DNA from: Rhodovulum euryhalinum
GTDB taxonomy: Bacteria; Pseudomonadota; Alphaproteobacteria; Rhodobacterales; Rhodobacteraceae
Direction: 5' to 3'
Length of the DNA: 64,000 nucleotides
NCBI RefSeq assembly: GCF_004342445.1
Contig: NZ_SLWW01000008.1
Span: 114,667 to 178,666, forward strand
Position numbers and translations under genes: made by a program
The notes under the pieces: model-generated
Told to the model about the DNA's origin: nothing
The model's database searches: none
Seen by the model: the letters and a program-made list of their open reading frames with translations, nothing else
In this document: positions 1-8,696 of the stretch, one piece after another
How the letters are laid out: each line of letters begins with the position of its first letter
Position numbering within the stretch: the first letter of the stretch is position 1

Positions 1-1304
1 TGATCCCGCACGTGACCAACGAGATCAAGGACTTCATCCGCATCGGCGAGGACGAGGTCGATTTCATGCTGTGCGAGATCGGCGGCACGGTCGGCGATAT
101 CGAGGGGCTGCCCTTCTTCGAGGCGATCCGCCAGTTCGGCCAGGACAAGCCGCGCGGGCAGTGCATCTTCATGCACCTCACGCTGTTGCCCTATATCCGT
201 GCATCCGGCGAGTTGAAGACCAAGCCCACCCAGCACTCGGTCAAGGAACTGCGCTCGATCGGCATCGCGCCCGACGTTCTGGTCTGCCGGTCCGAAGGGC
301 CGATCCCGGCCAAGGAGCGCGAAAAGCTGGCGCTGTTCTGCAATGTGCGCCCCGACGCCGTGATCGCCGCGCAGGATCTGAAGTCGATCTACGAGGCGCC
401 GCTTGCCTATCACCGCGAGGGGCTGGACCAGGCGGTGCTTGACGCTTTCCAGATCAGCCCCGCGCCGAAACCCGATCTCTCGAAATGGGAGGACGTGTCC
501 GACCGCATCTTCAACGCCGAGGGCGAGGTGCGGGTGGCCATCGTCGGCAAGTATACCCAGTTGGAAGACGCCTACAAATCCATCGCCGAGGCGCTGACCC
601 ATGGCGGCATGGCCAACCGCGTCCGGGTCAAGGCAGAATGGATCGACGCCGAGATCTTCGAGCGCGAAGACCCCTCGCCCTGGCTTGAGGGGTTCCACGC
701 GATCCTGGTGCCCGGCGGGTTCGGCGAACGCGGCACCGAGGGCAAGATCAAGGCCGCCGAGTTCGCCCGCACCCGCAAGATCCCCTATCTGGGTATCTGT
801 CTGGGCATGCAGATGGCAGTCATCGAGGCGGCGCGGAACGTAGCGCAGTTGACCGACGCGGGATCCGAGGAATTCGACCACGAGGCGGGGAAAAAGCGCT
901 TCACACCCGTCGTCTATCACCTCAAGGAATGGGTGCAGGGCAACGCCACCGTCACCCGCAAGGCAGACGACGCCAAGGGCGGCACGATGCGGCTGGGCAG
1001 CTATACCGCCCATCTGGCCGAAGGGTCGCGGGTGGCTGGCATCTATGGCACGACCGTAATCGAGGAACGCCACCGCCACCGTTACGAAGTGGACATCAAG
1101 TACCGCGACAAGCTGGAGGCATGTGGCCTCGTGTTCTCGGGAATGTCGCCCGACGGCCGCCTGCCCGAGATCGTCGAGTGGAAGGACCATCCCTGGTTCA
1201 TCGGCGTGCAGTTCCACCCGGAACTGAAATCCAAACCCTTCGCGCCGCATCCGCTGTTCGCCGATTTCGTGCGCGCCGCGGTCGAGGTGTCGCGGCTGGT
1301 CTGA
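1..1304 (+). CDS. pyrG: CTP synthase, C-terminal part (5' end outside window)
   Basis: This enzyme makes CTP from UTP, ATP and glutamine in the cytoplasm, the last step of pyrimidine nucleotide synthesis. The reading frame is already open at the left edge ([11 protein letters not shown]), so the N-terminal part of the synthase domain is missing from the window. The visible part holds the rest of the amidoligase domain and then a class I glutamine amidotransferase domain. That domain has the nucleophile motif [10 protein letters not shown] and the catalytic His-Glu in [11 protein letters not shown]. The C-terminus is complete. Nothing suggests damage; the truncation is only the window edge. 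The identity is certain from family motifs. Confidence 0.97.
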   Translation, partial: IPHVTNEIKDFIRIGEDEVDFMLCEIGGTVGDIEGLPFFEAIRQFGQDKPRGQCIFMHLTLLPYIRASGELKTKPTQHSVKELRSIGIAPDVLVCRSEGPIPAKEREKLALFCNVRPDAVIAAQDLKSIYEAPLAYHREGLDQAVLDAFQISPAPKPDLSKWEDVSDRIFNAEGEVRVAIVGKYTQLEDAYKSIAEALTHGGMANRVRVKAEWIDAEIFEREDPSPWLEGFHAILVPGGFGERGTEGKIKAAEFARTRKIPYLGICLGMQMAVIEAARNVAQLTDAGSEEFDHEAGKKRFTPVVYHLKEWVQGNATVTRKADDAKGGTMRLGSYTAHLAEGSRVAGIYGTTVIEERHRHRYEVDIKYRDKLEACGLVFSGMSPDGRLPEIVEWKDHPWFIGVQFHPELKSKPFAPHPLFADFVRAAVEVSRLV

Positions 1305-1327
1305 GACCGGCCGCGGGGGCGCGCGGG

Positions 1328-2110
1328 ATGCTGTCCTACCAGCACATCTACCACGCGGGAAACCTCGCCGACGTGCACAAGCACGCGCTTCTGTGCGCGA
1401 TGCTCGACTACCTGACCCGCAAGGACAAGCCGCTCAGCTATATCGAGACCCATGCGGGCCGCGGCCTTTACGACCTGGCCGCGCCCGAGGCGGTCAGGAC
1501 CGGCGAGGCCGCGCGGGGCATCGTCGCGATGGAACCGCGGCTGCCCGCCGGCCACCCCTATCTCCGGCGCCTTGCCGAGGTCCGCGCGCGGTTCGGCGCG
1601 ACCGCCTATCCCGGTTCGCCGCTGCTGGCCGCGCTGTCGCTGCGCCCCGGCGACGTGATCCACCTGGCCGAGTTGCACCCGCAGGAATTCCGTACGCTTG
1701 CCGACGTGATGGCCCCCTTCGGCGCCCATCTGCGCCAGGAAGACGGGTTCCGGGCGGCAAGCGCGATCGCGCCACCGGTGCCCCGGCGCGGCCTGATGCT
1801 GATCGACCCCAGCTTCGAGGTGAAGGCCGATTATGCCGCGATCCCGGGGCACATGGCCGCGATCCATCGCAAGTGGAATGTCGGCACGCTGGCGCTGTGG
1901 TATCCGATCCTGCCCGCCGCGCCCCATGCCCCTATGGTCGCCGCGCTGTGCGAAAGCTTCCCCGGCGCGCTGGCCCATGAGGTCCGCTTTGCCCCCGCGC
2001 GGCCGGGCCATGGGCTGATCGGCTCGGGCATGTTCATCGTCAACCCACCCTGGGGCACGGCAGACGAGACCGCCCGCCTCACCACGCTTTTCGAAACGCT
2101 GAAAGGATGA
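1328..2110 (+). CDS. rlmJ: 23S rRNA (adenine-2030-N6)-methyltransferase RlmJ
   Basis: RlmJ methylates A2030 of 23S rRNA with S-adenosylmethionine. The 260-residue protein opens with the family signature MLSYQHIYHAGNLADVHKH, has the SAM-binding region YIETHAGRGLYDL and carries the DPSFE catalytic tetrapeptide-type motif (LMLIDPSFEVK). The length fits the family. The ATG at 1328 is chosen because it begins exactly at the conserved N-terminus; the open frame extends upstream only inside pyrG. The stop overlaps the next start (ATGA), so the downstream DUF1330 gene is probably translationally coupled. Confidence 0.93.
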   Translation: MLSYQHIYHAGNLADVHKHALLCAMLDYLTRKDKPLSYIETHAGRGLYDLAAPEAVRTGEAARGIVAMEPRLPAGHPYLRRLAEVRARFGATAYPGSPLLAALSLRPGDVIHLAELHPQEFRTLADVMAPFGAHLRQEDGFRAASAIAPPVPRRGLMLIDPSFEVKADYAAIPGHMAAIHRKWNVGTLALWYPILPAAPHAPMVAALCESFPGALAHEVRFAPARPGHGLIGSGMFIVNPPWGTADETARLTTLFETLKG

Positions 2111-2409
2111 AAGCCATGCCCAAGGGATACTGGGTCGCCCATGTCGATGTCCGCGACCCGCAGGCCTACGAACGCTACAAGGCCGCCAACGCCGCGCCCT
2201 TCGCCGAATACGGAGCACGGTTCCTGGTGCGGGGCGGCGCGCAGCAGGTGCGCGAAGGCGCCGCGAAGACGCGGACCGTGGTGATCGAGTTTCCCAGCCT
2301 CGAGGCGGCCATCGCCTGCTATGAAAGCCCTGCCTACCAGGCCGCCAAGGCGCTGCGCGACCCGGTGTCCGAGGGCGATCTGGTGATCGTGGCCGGTTAC
2401 GACGGCTGA
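2107..2409 (+). CDS. DUF1330 family protein
   Basis: A 100-residue protein of the DUF1330 family, a small ferredoxin-like fold related to antibiotic biosynthesis monooxygenases. The family pattern is visible: KGYWVAHVDVRDPQAYERYK at the start, a central FLVRGG, then VVIEFPSLEAAIACYESPAYQ. Its biochemical role is not established. The start overlaps the rlmJ stop by four bases; an in-frame ATG three codons further in (2116) is an equally possible start. It has no signal peptide or membrane segment, so it should be cytoplasmic. Confidence 0.85.
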   Translation: MKAMPKGYWVAHVDVRDPQAYERYKAANAAPFAEYGARFLVRGGAQQVREGAAKTRTVVIEFPSLEAAIACYESPAYQAAKALRDPVSEGDLVIVAGYDG

Positions 2410-2452
2410 AATCCGGCTTTTCCGGACGGCATCGGAGGGCTATATCGGCCCC

Positions 2453-2899
2453 ATGTTCGCCGAATTCCTCAGCCGCCTGATCAGGCCCGAGCCCGAAACC
2501 CTGCCCGATGCCGACGCCCGCCTCGCGCTGGGCGCCCTGTTGGTGCGCATCGCGCGGTCCGACGGGGAATATGCCCACGAAGAGGCCGACCGGATCGACC
2601 GGATCCTCTCGCTCCGCTACGGGCTGGCCCCGGCCGACGCGCAGCGGCTGCGCCAGCAGGCCGAAACGCTGGAATCCCAGGCACCCGACACGGTGCGGTT
2701 CACCCGCGCGATCAAGGACGCGGTGGCCTACGAGGATCGCGCAGGCGTCGTCGAGGCGCTGTGGGAGGTTGTTCTGGCCGACGGCGTGCGCGACGCGGAG
2801 GAGGACGGGCTGCTGCGCCTTGTGGCCAACCTTCTGGGCGTCAACGACCGCGACAGCGCGCTGGCGCGCCACCGCGCCGAGTCCAGGCACGGCGGCTGA
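2453..2899 (+). CDS. TerB-like protein
   Basis: A 148-residue, mostly helical, acidic protein resembling the TerB (tellurite resistance) fold. It shows two similar helical repeats with the typical acidic turn motifs ARSDGEYAHEEADRI and VLADGVRDAEEDGLL, each ending in leucine-rich helices. TerB domains are thought to bind metal through such acidic positions. Single TerB-like genes are common in Rhodobacteraceae without a tellurite operon, so a resistance role is not implied. It stands alone, 43 bases after the DUF1330 gene. Confidence 0.8.
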   Translation: MFAEFLSRLIRPEPETLPDADARLALGALLVRIARSDGEYAHEEADRIDRILSLRYGLAPADAQRLRQQAETLESQAPDTVRFTRAIKDAVAYEDRAGVVEALWEVVLADGVRDAEEDGLLRLVANLLGVNDRDSALARHRAESRHGG

Positions 2900-3085
2900 G
2901 TCCACGGACAGACATCCTGCACGTATTCTGCCAAGGGCTTCCAAGGAAAACCTTGGGGCGAGCAACCCCGGCCGTTCTGCCCAAATCCTGGGCATTCGCC
3001 GCACCTTACGCCAGTTACCCGTTGCAATCGGGGCGGATTTGCGCCCTACTTCGGGGCCGTCAAGCAACCCGACCGGCCGCGCCCC
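2900..3085. promoter_or_regulatory. Intergenic leader with hairpin upstream of the ABC transporter operon
   Basis: This 186-base gap should hold the promoter of the transporter/amine operon. A perfect hairpin CCAAGG-AAAA-CCTTGG lies at 2941-2956 without a T tract, so it may end the TerB transcript weakly or act in the leader. No convincing -35/-10 pair is visible. This is low-confidence interpretation. Confidence 0.3.
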
Positions 3086-3865
3086 GTGACTGAAAACACC
3101 ACGCCTGTCCTGGAAATCCGCGATCTCCACAAGAGCTATGGCGCGCTTGAGGTGCTGAAGGGCGTCAGCCTCGCCGCGCGCCAGGGCGATGTCGTCTCGC
3201 TGATCGGCTCGTCGGGGTCGGGCAAGTCGACACTGTTGCGCTGTGCGAACCTGCTGGAGGACAGCCAGCAGGGCGAGATCCTGTTCGAGGGCGAGCCCGT
3301 CACATGGAAGGGCCGCGGCCCCGCCCGCCAGCCCGCCGACCGCCGCCAGGTGATCCGCATCCGCACCAACCTGTCGATGGTGTTCCAGCAGTTCAACCTG
3401 TGGTCCCACATGACGATCCTGCAGAACGTGATGGAGGCGCCCGTCACCGTGCTGGGCGAGGACCGGGCCGAGGTCGAGACCCGGGCTCGCGGGCTTCTCG
3501 ACAAGGTGGGAATCGGCGACAAGGCCGATGCCTGGCCGGCACAGCTTTCGGGCGGCCAGCAGCAGCGCGCCGCGATCGCGCGCGCGCTGGCGATGCAGCC
3601 CCGCGCGCTGCTGTTCGACGAGCCCACCTCGGCGCTGGACCCCGAGCTTCAGCAGGAGGTGGTGCGCGTCATCAAGGCGCTGGCCGCCGAGCGTCGAACC
3701 ATGATCCTGGTCACCCACGACATGCGGCTTGCCGCGGACGTATCCGACCACGTGGTGTTCCTTCACCAGGGCCTGATCGAGGAGGAAGGCCCGCCCGACC
3801 GGCTGTTCGGCGCCCCGAAATCGGAACGCCTGAGACAATTCCTGAGTGCAACCGTGGCGGCCTGA
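3086..3865 (+). CDS. Polar amino acid-type ABC transporter, ATP-binding subunit
   Basis: Cytoplasmic ATPase of a HisP/GlnQ-type importer. Over 259 residues it shows Walker A GSSGSGKSTLLR, the Q-loop (SMVFQQFNLWSHMT), the signature LSGGQQQR, Walker B ALLFDEPTSALD and the switch histidine in ILVTHDMRLA. The GTG at 3086 is the best start, since the conserved part begins about 15 residues later and no nearby ATG fits. It is first in an apparent operon running through the substrate-binding protein, two permeases and amine-catabolic enzymes. The substrate cannot be read from the ATPase; an amine or amino acid matching the downstream pathway is inferred. Confidence 0.93.
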   Translation: MTENTTPVLEIRDLHKSYGALEVLKGVSLAARQGDVVSLIGSSGSGKSTLLRCANLLEDSQQGEILFEGEPVTWKGRGPARQPADRRQVIRIRTNLSMVFQQFNLWSHMTILQNVMEAPVTVLGEDRAEVETRARGLLDKVGIGDKADAWPAQLSGGQQQRAAIARALAMQPRALLFDEPTSALDPELQQEVVRVIKALAAERRTMILVTHDMRLAADVSDHVVFLHQGLIEEEGPPDRLFGAPKSERLRQFLSATVAA

Positions 3866-3897
3866 GCCGCCGAACCAACCCAACGGGAGAGTAACAA

Positions 3898-4638
3898 ATG
3901 AACAAGCTGATCCTCGGGACCGCCGCCCTGGCGCTTTCGGCCGGCATGGCACTGGCGCAGGACGTCGTGCGCCTGGGCACCGAGGGCGCCTACCCGCCCT
4001 ACAACTTCATCAATGACAACGGCGAAGTCGACGGCTTCGAGCGTGAACTGGGCGACGAGCTTTGCGCGCGGGCCGAACTGACCTGTGAATGGGTGACGAA
4101 CGACTGGGATTCGATCATCCCGAACCTCGTCTCGGGAAATTACGATGCGATCATCGCCGGCATGAGCATCACGCCCGAACGCGACGCCGTGGTGGATTTC
4201 TCCGAGGCCTACGTCCCGCCCACGCCGTCCGCCTATGCCGCGACCAGCGAGGATGCCGACATCGAAGGCGGCGTCGTCGCGGCCCAGACCGGCACGATCC
4301 AGGCCAACCACGTCGTCGACACCGGCGCGACCCTGCTGGAATTCCCGACGCCCGACGAGACGGTGGCAGCCGTGAGGAACGGCGAGGCCGACGCGGTGAT
4401 CGCCGACAAGGACTTCCTGGTACCGGTCGTCGCAGAGGGCGACATGATCTTCGTCGGCGAGGACGTTCCGCTAGGCAATGGCATCGGCATGGCGTTCCGC
4501 GAATCCGACCCCGACCTCAAGACCAAGGTCGATGCCGCGATCCAGAGCATGAAGGCGGATGGCACGCTGAACGACATGATCCGGAAATGGTTCGGCGACG
4601 AAGCGCTTGTCTGGGGCGATGCCGAGGGCGGCAACTGA
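3898..4638 (+). CDS. ABC transporter substrate-binding protein (polar amino acid/amine family)
   Basis: Periplasmic solute-binding protein of 246 residues. A Sec signal peptide covers the first 20 residues (two positive charges at most, a hydrophobic core, MALA-Q cleavage site). The mature part has the family 3 pattern: LGTEGAYPPYNFINDNG at the N-terminus, ISGM-like IIAGMSITPERD, and VVAAQTGTIQANHV at the second lobe. The acidic composition is typical. It lies 32 bases after the ATPase with GGGAGAG as ribosome binding site. Family members bind basic or polar amino acids, octopine or related compounds; the actual ligand here is unknown. Confidence 0.93.
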   Translation: MNKLILGTAALALSAGMALAQDVVRLGTEGAYPPYNFINDNGEVDGFERELGDELCARAELTCEWVTNDWDSIIPNLVSGNYDAIIAGMSITPERDAVVDFSEAYVPPTPSAYAATSEDADIEGGVVAAQTGTIQANHVVDTGATLLEFPTPDETVAAVRNGEADAVIADKDFLVPVVAEGDMIFVGEDVPLGNGIGMAFRESDPDLKTKVDAAIQSMKADGTLNDMIRKWFGDEALVWGDAEGGN

Positions 4639-4659
4639 CGCCCCCATGGCCGGGACGGC

Positions 4660-5565
4660 ATGTCTGTCCCGGCCGCATCCGCCATGTTCGCGTCCTGCGC
4701 CGATCCCGGTACCCTAGATGGCCTGTCCTGGCTTGCCTGCTACCTGACCAGTGGCAAGCACATGGCGTTCTATGCGGCCTTCGGGACGGTGCTGCTGCTT
4801 CTGGCGATCACCGCGCCCGTCGCGCTTCTGTTCGGCTTCGGCGGTGCGATGGCGGCGCGCTCGCGGTTCTGGCCGCTGCAATGGCTGGGCCGCGCCTATA
4901 CCGCGATGGTGCGGGGCGTGCCGGACATCGTGTTCTTCCTGTTCGTGCCGATCGCGCTTGACCAGGGGATCGAATGGCTGCGCCACCAGGTGAAATGCCC
5001 CGACTGGACCGAGCCGGTGCGGCGGGGCAGCGATTTCGTCGTCTGCGCCGAGGCCAAGCTGCCGCTCTCGACCAGCGCGCAATGGGTGCATGAGAGCTAT
5101 GGCTTTGCGCTGGCCGTTCTGGCCTTTGCCGTGGTTTTCGGGGCGTTCGCGGCAAACGTGCTGTACGGCGCGATGCGGGCGGTGCCGCGGGCGCAGATCG
5201 AGACGGCCGAGGCCTATGGCATGACGCCGCGCCAGTCGTTCTGGCGCATCCTGGTCCCGCAGATGTGGGTCTATGCGCTGCCCGGATTGTCCAATCTCTG
5301 GATGATCCTGATCAAGGCGACGCCGCTTCTGTTCCTGCTGGGGGTCGAGGACATCGTCTACTGGGCACGCGAACTGGGCGGGTCCAAGACCCAGATCTAC
5401 GACTATCCCCATCCCGACTGGCGGCTCTACTACTTCCTCGGCTTGCTGGTCTTCTACCTTGCGCTGACCAGGGTTTCCGAGGCGGTGCTGGGCCGGGTCA
5501 CGGTACGTCTGTCCCGGGGGCAGGCCACGCTTGCGGGCGAGTCCCAGCGAAAGGCCACCCAATGA
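4660..5565 (+). CDS. ABC transporter permease, HisQ-like
   Basis: Inner-membrane permease of 301 residues with about five membrane segments and the EAA loop EAYGMTPRQSFWRILVPQ that docks on the ATPase. Between the second and third predicted membrane segments it has an unusual insertion of roughly 45 polar residues with two cysteines (KCPDW...VVCAEAK), absent from minimal HisQ proteins. The start at 4660 follows the binding protein by 21 bases; an internal ATG at 4684 is an alternative. The stop overlaps the next permease (ATGA). Confidence 0.9.
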   Translation: MSVPAASAMFASCADPGTLDGLSWLACYLTSGKHMAFYAAFGTVLLLLAITAPVALLFGFGGAMAARSRFWPLQWLGRAYTAMVRGVPDIVFFLFVPIALDQGIEWLRHQVKCPDWTEPVRRGSDFVVCAEAKLPLSTSAQWVHESYGFALAVLAFAVVFGAFAANVLYGAMRAVPRAQIETAEAYGMTPRQSFWRILVPQMWVYALPGLSNLWMILIKATPLLFLLGVEDIVYWARELGGSKTQIYDYPHPDWRLYYFLGLLVFYLALTRVSEAVLGRVTVRLSRGQATLAGESQRKATQ

Positions 5566-6401
5566 GCTGCCTGCAGACGATCCAGGACTACGCGCTGCGC
5601 TCGGTCGGCATCGGCGAGCGGCTGTTGCCGCGGTCCGACTTCACGCTGTGCGAGCAGGTCACGCTGATCGGGTCGGGCATGATCTGGAACGTCTATTTCG
5701 GATTCGTCGCGCTCGCCGCGGGATTCTTTCTTGCCACCGCGGTGGCGCTGGCGCGGCTCAGCCCGGTCTGGGCGGTGCGCAAGCCCGCGGAATGGTTCAT
5801 CTTCATCTTCCGCGGATCGCCGCTGTTCATCCAGTTCTTCCTGGCCTACGAGGCCTTCGTGTTGCTGCCGAAGACCGGGATCGAGCTGAACCTGATCTTC
5901 ATCGAGATCACCGCCGACACGCGCTGGCTGACGCGGGCCTGGGCAGGGGCACTGATCGTGCTGTTTCTGAACACCGCCGCCTATTCGGCCGAGATCTTCT
6001 ATGGCGCGCTCTGCTCGGTGCCCAAGGGCGACCTCGAGGCCGCCGACGCCTATGGGCTGTCGGGCTGGGCCAGGTTCCGCCGGGTGGTCTGGCCCACGAT
6101 GCTGCGGCTGGCCTGGCCGGCCTACACAAACGAGGCGATCTTCCTGTTCCATGCCACCACTCTGGTCTATTTCTCGGGCTTCCCGGCCTGGCAGCAGAAG
6201 GGCGACGCGCTTTATTATGCCAGCTACTTCGCCGACAAGACCTTCAACCCGTTCATCCCCTACCCGATCGTGGCGGGCTATTTCATCCTGCTGACGCTGG
6301 TCGTGATCGGTTTGTTCGAACTGATGAACCGGCGGCTGAACCGCCACCTCGCGCCGGCCGCCAGGCCTCGGCTGAGGATACGCCCGCAGGTGATCCGATG
6401 A
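5562..6401 (+). CDS. ABC transporter permease, HisM-like
   Basis: Second inner-membrane permease, 279 residues, pairing with the HisQ-like protein. The EAA motif is ADAYGLSGWARFRRVVWP, and the hydrophobic segments at about 40-65, 80-105, 140-165 and 245-265 fit the family. The ATG at 5562 overlaps the upstream stop, which fixes the start. The gene ends four bases into the next gene (GTG ATC CGA TGA, with the next ATG at 6398), so the transporter and the first ligase are translationally coupled. This coupling is the strongest sign that transport and gamma-glutamylation serve one pathway. Confidence 0.9.
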   Translation: MSCLQTIQDYALRSVGIGERLLPRSDFTLCEQVTLIGSGMIWNVYFGFVALAAGFFLATAVALARLSPVWAVRKPAEWFIFIFRGSPLFIQFFLAYEAFVLLPKTGIELNLIFIEITADTRWLTRAWAGALIVLFLNTAAYSAEIFYGALCSVPKGDLEAADAYGLSGWARFRRVVWPTMLRLAWPAYTNEAIFLFHATTLVYFSGFPAWQQKGDALYYASYFADKTFNPFIPYPIVAGYFILLTLVVIGLFELMNRRLNRHLAPAARPRLRIRPQVIR

Positions 6402-7729
6402 CGCGCTGGCTGGAAGAACACCCCGAGGTGCGCACGATCCGCGTGGCCGCCTGCGACCTGAACGGCCAGGCCCGCGGCAAGCGCCTGCCCTCGCGCTTTG
6501 CCGGCAAGGTCGCCGAGGAGGGCACGCGGTTTCCGCTGTCGGTGTTGAATCTCGATATCTGGGGCGAGGATATCGAGGACAGCCCGCTGGTCTTCGAGAC
6601 GGGCGACGCCGACGGGGTGCTGATGCCCACCGGGCGCGGCTTTGTCCCTATGCCCTGGCTGGAGGCGCCGACGGCGCTGTTGCCGCTGTGGATGTTCACC
6701 GAGGAGGGGGCCCCCTTCGAGGGCTGTCCGCGCCAGGCGCTGGCGCGGGTGCTGGACGCCTATGCCGCGCGGGGCTGGCAGCCGCAGGTGGCGACCGAAC
6801 TGGAATTCTACCTCATCGACGATTCGGGCAAGCGGCCGAACGCCCCCCGCTCGCCCAGGTCGGGCAAGCGGCGCAAGGCGGCCGAGATCCTGAGCCTGCG
6901 CACGCTCGACGCCTTCGACGGCTTCTTCACCGACCTCTACGACGCCTGCGAGGCGATGGACATTCCCGCCGATGCGCTGATTTCCGAGGCGGGGATGGGG
7001 CAGTTCGAGGTCAACCTGATGCACGGGCCGGCGATGAAGGCCGCGGACGACGCGTGGCTGTTCAAGATGCTGGTCAAGGGCGTGGCGCGGCGCCACGAAT
7101 TTGCCGGCAGCTTCATGGCCAAGCCCTATGCCGAGCACGCGGGCAACGGGCTGCACATGCATTTCTCGGTGCTGGATGCCGATGGCGCCAACATCTTCGA
7201 CGACGCCCGCCCGAACGGCCCCAAGCTGCTGCACCAGGCGGTCGCGGGCTGCCTTGCGGCGCTGCCCGACATGACGCTGGTGCTGGCACCGCATGCCAAC
7301 AGCTATGACCGCCTCGTGCCCGGCGCGCATGCACCAACCGGCATCTGCTGGGCACAGGAGAACCGCACCGCGGCGCTGCGCATCCCCGGCGGCTCGCCGC
7401 GCGCGCGGCGCATCGAGCATCGCGTCGCAGGCGGCGACATCAACCCCTATCTGATGATCGCCGCGGTTCTGGGCGCCGCGCTGATCGGGATCGAGGACGG
7501 GCTTGTGCCACCGCCGCCGGTCACCGGCAACGCCTACGACCAGGACCTGCCGCAAATCCCGACCTGCTGGCTGGGGGCGATCGACGCGTTCGAGAACAGC
7601 CCGAGGATCGCGCGGATCTTTGCGCCCGGGCTCATCGGCAACCTGGTGATGACCAAGCGGCAGGAAGCCCGCCGCGTCGCCGCGCTCGACGCGGACCAGC
7701 GCCTGGCGCTGTATCTCGACACGGTGTAG
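6398..7729 (+). CDS. Glutamine synthetase-family ligase 1 (PuuA-like gamma-glutamylamine synthetase)
   Basis: A 443-residue GS-fold ligase. The N-terminal motif DLNGQARGKRLP is typical of gamma-glutamylpolyamine synthetases rather than of nitrogen-assimilating GlnA (present elsewhere in this window at 62.1 kb). Active-site motifs remain: ELEFYLID, EAGMGQFEVN, GLHMHFSVL and ENRTAALRIP. The expected reaction is ATP-dependent joining of glutamate to an amine such as putrescine. The start overlaps the permease end by four bases. Putrescine is only one candidate; ethanolamine, other polyamines or isopropylamine-type amines are used by relatives. The adenylylation-loop motif of GlnA (NLYDLP) is absent. 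Confidence 0.88.
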   Translation: MTRWLEEHPEVRTIRVAACDLNGQARGKRLPSRFAGKVAEEGTRFPLSVLNLDIWGEDIEDSPLVFETGDADGVLMPTGRGFVPMPWLEAPTALLPLWMFTEEGAPFEGCPRQALARVLDAYAARGWQPQVATELEFYLIDDSGKRPNAPRSPRSGKRRKAAEILSLRTLDAFDGFFTDLYDACEAMDIPADALISEAGMGQFEVNLMHGPAMKAADDAWLFKMLVKGVARRHEFAGSFMAKPYAEHAGNGLHMHFSVLDADGANIFDDARPNGPKLLHQAVAGCLAALPDMTLVLAPHANSYDRLVPGAHAPTGICWAQENRTAALRIPGGSPRARRIEHRVAGGDINPYLMIAAVLGAALIGIEDGLVPPPPVTGNAYDQDLPQIPTCWLGAIDAFENSPRIARIFAPGLIGNLVMTKRQEARRVAALDADQRLALYLDTV

Positions 7730-7781
7730 CGCGGGGCCGACCACCGGACGACGGGGCCCAACCTTGAAGGACAGCGGGTTT

Positions 7782-7853
7782 CGCCTTGCTGCGCAAGGCG
7801 CCCCGCCGGGGGCTCTGCCCCCGGACCCCCGGAGTATTTCCACCAAGAAGAAG
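7782..7853 (+). repeat. Dispersed gene-end repeat, copy 1 (hairpins plus GAGTATTT/ACCAAGAAGAAG tail)
   Basis: Two adjacent GC hairpins (CGCCTTG...CAAGGCG at 7782-7800 and CCGGGGG-CTCTG-CCCCCGG at 7806-7824) are followed by GAGTATTT-N2-ACCAAGAAGAAG at 7832-7853. A second copy of the tail, matching at 20 of 22 positions, lies at 17137-17158 after other hairpins. The element follows the stop of the first ligase, suggesting a role in 3' end formation or mRNA stability. Such sequences are, to my knowledge, frequent after genes in Rhodobacteraceae. Confidence 0.7.
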
Positions 7854-7956
7854 CAACGACGGGAAGCCCTTGCGCGGGCGGCAGCTTTACCGCACCGCGG
7901 CGATCCGGGGCGGTGGCACAAGGTGCTGCGCATCCGGGCCGGGTAGCGCCCAAGAG

Positions 7957-7988
7957 GGCTTGCCGGACCGCAAGCCGCTGACTAGGTT
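7957..7988 (+). promoter_or_regulatory. Candidate promoter with inverted repeat upstream of the amidotransferase gene
   Basis: TTGCCG (7960-7965) and TAGGTT (7983-7988) are separated by 17 bases, a weak sigma70-like pair 26 bases before the start at 8015. A perfect inverted repeat GGCTTGC-N6-GCAAGCC (7957-7976) overlaps the -35 element and could be an operator. If real, the amidotransferase, second ligase and oxidase form a separately controlled transcript. Confidence 0.3.
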
Positions 7989-8014
7989 GGCAGCGGACAA
8001 TCCACGGAACCTCC

Positions 8015-8692
8015 ATGCAGATCGGCATCTTGCAGACCGGCCACGCGCCCGATGCGCTTCGGGTGGCGCAGGGCGACTATCCCGACATGTTCGCGCGGCT
8101 TTTCCGCGGTCATGGGTTCACCTTTCGAACCTGGGATGTCGAGGCGATGGATTTTCCCGGCTCGGTGCACGCGGCCGAGGGCTGGCTGATCACCGGATCG
8201 CGCCACGGGGTCTACGAGGAGCACCCTTTCATCCCGCCGCTCGAGACGTTCATCCGCGCCGCCCTTGACGCGGGCGTGCCCGTCGTCGGCATCTGCTTTG
8301 GCCACCAGATCATCGCGCAGGCGCTTGGCGGCCAGGTCGAGAAATATGCCGGCGGCTGGTCGGTCGGCCCCCGCACCTATCAGATCGAGGGGCGGTGCGT
8401 CACGCTGAACGCCTGGCATCAGGATCAGGTGATCCGTCCGCCCGAGGGCGCCGAGACCGTAGGCCACGACGCATTCTGCGCCCATGCGGCGCTGATCTAT
8501 GGCGACCGCGCCTTTTCCGTGCAGCCCCATCCCGAATTCGACCGCGACTTCATCACGGGGCTGATGGAGACCCGCGCGCCCGGTGTTGTGCCCGAACCGG
8601 TTCTGGCCGAGGCGCGGGCACGGCTCGACACCCCCACCGATGCGGGCGCGATGGCCGAGCGCATCACACGATTCTTCCGCGAAAGGCACTGA
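8015..8692 (+). CDS. Class I glutamine amidotransferase-like hydrolase
   Basis: A 225-residue stand-alone class I glutamine amidotransferase domain with the nucleophile elbow VVGICFGHQIIAQALGG and the catalytic histidine-glutamate in FSVQPHPEF. It resembles the GMP-synthase-like stand-alone domains rather than the canonical PuuD (peptidase C26). Its place between two gamma-glutamyl ligases and a PuuB-like oxidase suggests that it hydrolyses a gamma-glutamyl product, as PuuD hydrolyses gamma-glutamyl-GABA; this is inference from context. It begins a probable transcript that continues after four bases into the second ligase. Confidence 0.85.
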   Translation: MQIGILQTGHAPDALRVAQGDYPDMFARLFRGHGFTFRTWDVEAMDFPGSVHAAEGWLITGSRHGVYEEHPFIPPLETFIRAALDAGVPVVGICFGHQIIAQALGGQVEKYAGGWSVGPRTYQIEGRCVTLNAWHQDQVIRPPEGAETVGHDAFCAHAALIYGDRAFSVQPHPEFDRDFITGLMETRAPGVVPEPVLAEARARLDTPTDAGAMAERITRFFRERH

Positions 8693-8696
8693 CCCC

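Noticed and set aside
2453-2899. Tellurite resistance operon
   Set aside because: Only a single TerB-like gene; no terZACDE neighbours.
1082-3952. A 956-codon open frame on the minus strand opposite rlmJ and the ABC ATPase
   Set aside because: It is a shadow of high-GC genes: its composition is Arg/Gly/Gln/His-rich and it covers several genes with clear family motifs on the other strand.
8015-8692. GMP synthase (guaA)
   Set aside because: Only the amidotransferase domain is present, without ATP-pyrophosphatase, and the context is amine metabolism.
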